This document shows, piece by piece, positions 9,770 to 13,151 of a DNA stretch of 13,151 nucleotides. Source of the stretch: Gonapodya prolifera JEL478 (taxonomy: Eukaryota > Monoblepharomycota > Monoblepharidomycetes > Monoblepharidales > Gonapodyaceae); contig KQ965731.1 in NCBI GenBank assembly GCA_001574975.1, positions 1,036,710 to 1,049,860 on the forward strand, read 5' to 3'. Position 1 is the first letter of the stretch; every line of letters starts with the position of its first letter. Both the position numbers and the translations under genes were made by a program. The notes below the pieces were generated by a model. That model was not told the origin of the DNA. It worked only from the letters and a program-made list of their open reading frames with translations, and ran no database searches.

Positions 9770-11125
9770 ATTTATTCCAGGAGAACCGTCCGTTTTGGTG
9801 GGAATGAGCTTTTCTTGTCCCCCGTCCTCGCACTACCACGGTGGTCTCTTCTGCCTCTCGCCCTCGTCTTCGTCCTACCACGGACCGCGCACTCTCGTGG
9901 CCATCCGCAGAGCTGGACCCTCAACTTCTTCGCAGACCACCCGCTTTCCGCCGCAACCACCTGCTTCACCGTCGCCACCGACATCTCCAAACCGCGCAAT
10001 GCAAGGTCCGTCAACGAAGTCACCGAGCGCAGCGTTTGGCAACAGGGGTTTGGCGACGTGTTCTCTCAAAAGTGCTTTTCCTGCCTGGTCAAGGTGAGCA
10101 TCCGCAGACCTGGACTTGGACGCGCAATGCTGTACGATCTGGAGTCATTCCTCATAGGTCTAATGGCGTTTTTGTTTGATGCAGTTTCGTGATGAATGGC
10201 GTCATCTCTTTACCACCCTTGGACCTCATCGGCGCACAGGCCGCGACCTAATACTCCTTTCACGCACACGCCCGACGCCCGTGGTAGGCGCCATGCGACC
10301 GGACCAAGCCGCCACCCCAGAGCGTACCTCGATATCAGCGTTCGGAAGGAGCGAGATCCTCGAGCGGCTCGTGCAAGAGGCGTGGAGGAAGTGCTTGAGG
10401 TCGAGAAGGGCAAAAGGTCATTTATGTGGCTGATCAGTAGGGGAATTGTGGGCGGGCGGTGAGTGATGGTAGATGCTTTACGTGGCTGTGGGGGACAGGA
10501 ATGGTGGGTGGGGAGAAACGAAAAGGAAAATTGTCGGAGCTTGCTCATGACGGCTTAGTGTTAACCGGCGTCTTCCTCTTTTCCATCAATCGTTCTGAAA
10601 GCCTTTGCCCTCCATACTCAGCGCTCTCGCCATATCCGGCCGCTCACCACCATCGTACCCGACCGGGGCTTCAAGTCCCGATCGTCTCCGCGTGATCCGA
10701 CCAGAAAGATGGTACGCCGACCGCAAGAGTGAGTGATTTGGGCTACTCTACGGGATCCCACCCTGTGGAAGTTCCCTCTTCACATCGTGTATTGGTCTTT
10801 AGCAATGTATCGCCGTGGGATCTGTTCCTCGGCAGTCCCGGAACTGGCAAGGTCAGTTATTCCACCCCACCACTGTCCACATTTGCATTCGTGCTCACCC
10901 TGTGCTCCCACCATAGACCTCGTTCCTCACAGCTCTTGCCGGGCACCGCCGTTTCAATATCTACGGTATCTCACTCGCCAACTAAGTCCACGGATGACCG
11001 GAACTCAAGTAACCCCAACGTCTTTCCAGAAGAACTTTTTTCGGAGCGAAGGCATTTGAATGTCAGTGACACTGTTCTCAATATTCGAGGATGCAGTTGG
11101 AGGAAGGCTGTGAGGTTGAGAACCC
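9770..11125 (+). pseudogene. decayed BCS1-like AAA ATPase
   Basis: Blocks in family order: a hydrophobic segment (LLPLALVFVLP); the N-terminal block near 9930-9985 (ADHPLSAATTCFTVATDIS); TSISAFGRSEILERLVQEA (about 10326-10382); EVEKGKRSFMW in a shifted frame; RPLTTIV (10637); RPERWYADR in another frame (about 10698-10724); YRRG (10808); then Walker A GSPGTGK in yet another frame, ending at an intron (10852-10916), followed by TSFLTALAG. Plausible introns persist: 10094-10184, 10459-10621, 10729-10802 and 10852-10916. Breaks: at least four frame changes between adjacent family blocks, and a TAA just after SLAN (about 10981). Only a degraded Walker B-like FEDAV is left near 11091, and nothing resembles the second half of the AAA domain. 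No in-frame ATG opens the first exon. Intact relatives are membrane-anchored AAA ATPases (Bcs1 acts in mitochondrial complex III assembly; fungi carry many paralogues). No functional product is expected. Confidence 0.72.
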
Positions 11126-11755
11126 AAGGGAGTCATCATCATGAAGTGGCGAGGCTTTTATGTTTGGATTCGGAGTACAAGGGAGTGCAGAGTACAAGAT
11201 ACTGCGGGTGGGAGGGCGCAATCGGGGGCGCATGACACTCAGGGAATGACTTGCACTGCTGATCGGTACTTATGTGAAAGTAGAACACGGTAAATACATA
11301 GATCAAGTGACACGGCATATTATTCAAGAGCTTCGTTAGTGCCACATAAGTCAGAACCCCTGTGATGTAAAGGTCACTTAAATACCGCAATTAGCAATCA
11401 CGTCAATTAATGCAATCGCGCCAATTTAAGTGCCACTTAATATGGAGACATGTATCATGTCAATTAACCTACTTTCCAGTCAACAGTTTCCAGACGCCTC
11501 ACGGCAATTTGGACTGAGGCCTCTCTAGTTACGCTCTGTATCGACTTTGTTTGCATTAAAGCTTGCTTCCAAAAACGTGAGGAGATATGATTTTCACAAA
11601 AGCTTGTCAGTGGAGGCAACCACAGATTCGGCACGGATCAACTCTCAATCCGATTTCAATACTCAATACACGTTCCGCCCGAAGCGGATCGTCACAAATC
11701 ACTTCTCGATCGACTAAACTGTCCATTCTCATCGTTTCCGCGAAGTTCCAGCGCC
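11126..11755. other. intergenic region / promoter of the nitronate monooxygenase gene
   Basis: Holds the end of the BCS1 relic, an AT-rich motif cluster (11336-11467) and the 5' leader of the next gene. I see no other gene. An upstream ATG at 11587 opens an 87-codon frame that overlaps the monooxygenase start codon in a different frame; whether it is transcribed is unknown. Confidence 0.45.
11336..11467. repeat. cluster of TTAAGTG/CACTTAA half-sites, right
   Basis: Contains TTAGTGCCACATAAG (11336-11350), CACTTAA (11375), GTCAATTAA (from 11402), a perfect 7+1+7 palindrome TTAAGTG-C-CACTTAA (11426-11440) and another GTCAATTAA (near 11459). AGTGCCACTTAA recurs exactly in the left cluster at 9446-9457. 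The cluster lies about 290-420 bases upstream of the monooxygenase ATG. Flanking sequence shows no longer similarity to the left cluster. Confidence 0.42.
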
Positions 11756-13063
11756 ATGTCTTCCCCACCAGACGTCACGCTCGCCACGCCAATCTGTCGC
11801 CTCTTCGGCATCAAGTATCCCGTGATTTTGGCGGGCATGGGGACAGGTAGAACAGGTCCTGAGATTGTGTCGGCGGTGACAAACGCGGGCGGGCTCGGTG
11901 TCTTCGGCGGGCACTCGATGAGCCCAGAGGTGCGTTGATGCGCGTGGGATGGTAGCGGCGGCCGCCGATGGGTCGTGTGGATGTTGCGGTGGTTCCCACG
12001 ACACCGGAATCATACAATGGAAGAGTCGGATTTGAAGCTTCGATATATTCCGTTCTTGATGCAAGTCTTTCATGTCCACTAGGCCCTCCGCGAATACATC
12101 TCTCGCCTCAAACCACTGCTCAAGGACGACACATCACCGTTCGGTATCGACCTGCTCCTCCCACAGATAGGCGCGGGCGCTCGGGCGACAAATCATGATT
12201 ACACGGGTGGCCAGCTCGGGGAGATCACGGACGTGATTTGCGAGAACAGCAAGCAATGCAAGCTCTTTGTCAGCGCCGTCGGAGTGCCCCCGAAGTGGGT
12301 CGTGGACAAGGTCAGTAGGAAAAGCAGTCCGTCGGTGGCCACAATTGCATTTAAACACACCTTATCCTGCGAACGCGTAGCTCCACAAGCACGGCATCCT
12401 GGTCATGAACATGGTCGGTGCCCCGCGACATGCCCGCAAGGCCGTTGAAGTCGGCGTCGACTTGATTTGCGCTCAGGTGGGTTTGGGCCTCCCCTCAATC
12501 CTCCAACCAATCCCATCCGTGCATTCCATCTCACCTGCACTCACCTTTGCATCTCTTCCTCCTCGCGCGCTTCTATCTCTCGGCAGGGAACGGAAGGAGG
12601 CGGCCACACCGGGCAGATCCCGACGTCGATTCTCGTCCCCGCCGTCGTCGACGCCGTCCGAGGGGCCAAGTCGCCGCTCACGGGTGAGCCGGTGTATGTG
12701 GTACGTTGGGCATGCAGAATTTCATGTCGAATTGAGAGATGTGATGGAGTATCGATCCTCTCGTGTCCTCGTGCTGACGCAACACGACACGACAGATTGC
12801 GGCTGGTGGTATTTACGACGGGAGAGGCCTGGCCATGTCGCTGTGCCAGGGGGCGCAGGGAGTCTGGTACGTGGTCCTGTTCCCCCTCTGCTTTTCCCCT
12901 TATTCCTCTGATGACGAACAAGCAACACAGGGTTGGAACACGCTTCTTGGCCTCGACAGAAGCCTCGTGCTCCCCGTCTCACAAGCGCGCCGTCCTACAG
13001 GCCGACTACACGGACACGGTAGTGACCTTGGTGTGGAGCGGACGACCGCAGCGCACGTGGAAG
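11756..13063 (+). CDS. nitronate monooxygenase (2-nitropropane dioxygenase family), 3' partial
   Basis: FMN-dependent TIM-barrel enzyme that oxidises alkyl nitronates such as propionate 3-nitronate to carbonyl compounds and nitrite; in fungi it is seen as detoxification of nitro compounds. Exons: 11756-11929, 12083-12310, 12381-12476, 12587-12700, 12796-12866 and 12931-13063, followed by a GTGAGC donor; 272 residues are visible of the usual 350-380. Conserved parts: PVILAGMG near the N-terminus; NAGGLGVFGG; the long GIDLLLPQIG block; GVDLICAQGTEGGGHTG, whose His (about residue 173) aligns with the catalytic base; AAGGIYDGRG (206-215) and GVWVGTRFLAS for flavin-phosphate binding. Every splice restores the family sequence, so the model is firm; intron 1 (153 bases) is the longest. 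The C-terminal part lies beyond the right edge. The gene stands alone, and its regulation is not evident apart from the palindrome cluster upstream. Confidence 0.9.
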
Positions 13064-13123
13064 GTGAGCTTGACTAGATGCCAAAACCACGATGGATGTG
13101 ACGTCTCATTCGAGCCTGTCATA

Positions 13124-13151
13124 CCCCCCCCTCTCCCCTTCCCCCCCCCCC
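13124..13151. repeat. C-rich tract at the right edge
   Basis: Runs of seven, four and eleven-plus cytosines separated by one or two T. It lies in the last visible intron of the monooxygenase gene and may explain why the sequence stops here. Confidence 0.6.

Noticed and set aside
9738-10097. 119-codon Ser/Pro-rich + strand frame with its own ATG
   Set aside because: Low-complexity composition only. The overlapping frame carries BCS1 N-terminal-like blocks and splices cleanly at 10094/10185.
9351-11467. A transposon with terminal repeats at the two motif clusters
   Set aside because: Apart from the short half-sites I found no longer direct or inverted similarity between the two patches, and no transposase-like frame inside; the interior is the BCS1 relic.
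1-13151. CRISPR arrays, tRNA or rRNA genes, bacterial-type operons
   Set aside because: No regularly spaced direct repeats, cloverleaf sequence or rRNA-like stretch was recognised; the spliced gene structure is eukaryotic.

Overview
The window looks like nuclear DNA of a fungus. Genes are split by many short introns (mostly about 60-130 bases, with GTGAGT/GTACGT/GTGCGT-type donors and CAG or TAG acceptors). Families seen are typical of fungi: an F-box/leucine-rich-repeat protein, a CBM21 glycogen-targeting phosphatase subunit, a BCS1-like AAA ATPase relic and a nitronate monooxygenase. The intron density and the BCS1-like/F-box content suit a basidiomycete best, but an early-diverging fungus cannot be excluded from sequence alone.

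Left part (1-3643, all + strand). A gene running in from the left edge encodes an SQ-rich protein with a GATA-like C4 zinc finger. It is followed by a gene-free stretch and then a small cysteine-rich protein. The hydrophobic leader of that protein and its Cys-rich body are in different frames, with a CCCC run between them. Next is an intact F-box protein with eight ribonuclease-inhibitor-type LRRs. Its exons are cut almost exactly by repeat, and every intron is in phase 1.

Middle (3911-8725, - strand). One large five-exon gene fills almost 5 kb. It ends in a CBM21 carbohydrate-binding module with an RVxF-like motif upstream, the layout of protein phosphatase 1 glycogen-targeting subunits (Gac1/PPP1R3 type). 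Most of the rest is Ser/Pro/Gly-rich and probably disordered. It is convergent with the F-box/LRR gene.

Right part (9770-13151, + strand). A decayed BCS1-like AAA ATPase keeps recognisable family blocks and introns but is broken by several frameshifts and a stop, and it lacks the second half of the ATPase domain. It lies between two AT-rich intergenic patches that share TTAAGTG/CACTTAA half-sites. The last gene is a flavin-dependent nitronate monooxygenase (2-nitropropane dioxygenase family) with six exons visible, running off the right edge.

The genes do not form an obvious pathway or cluster. The points most worth following are the exon-per-repeat LRR gene, the BCS1 relic, the split secreted protein and the shared palindromic motif next to the relic.
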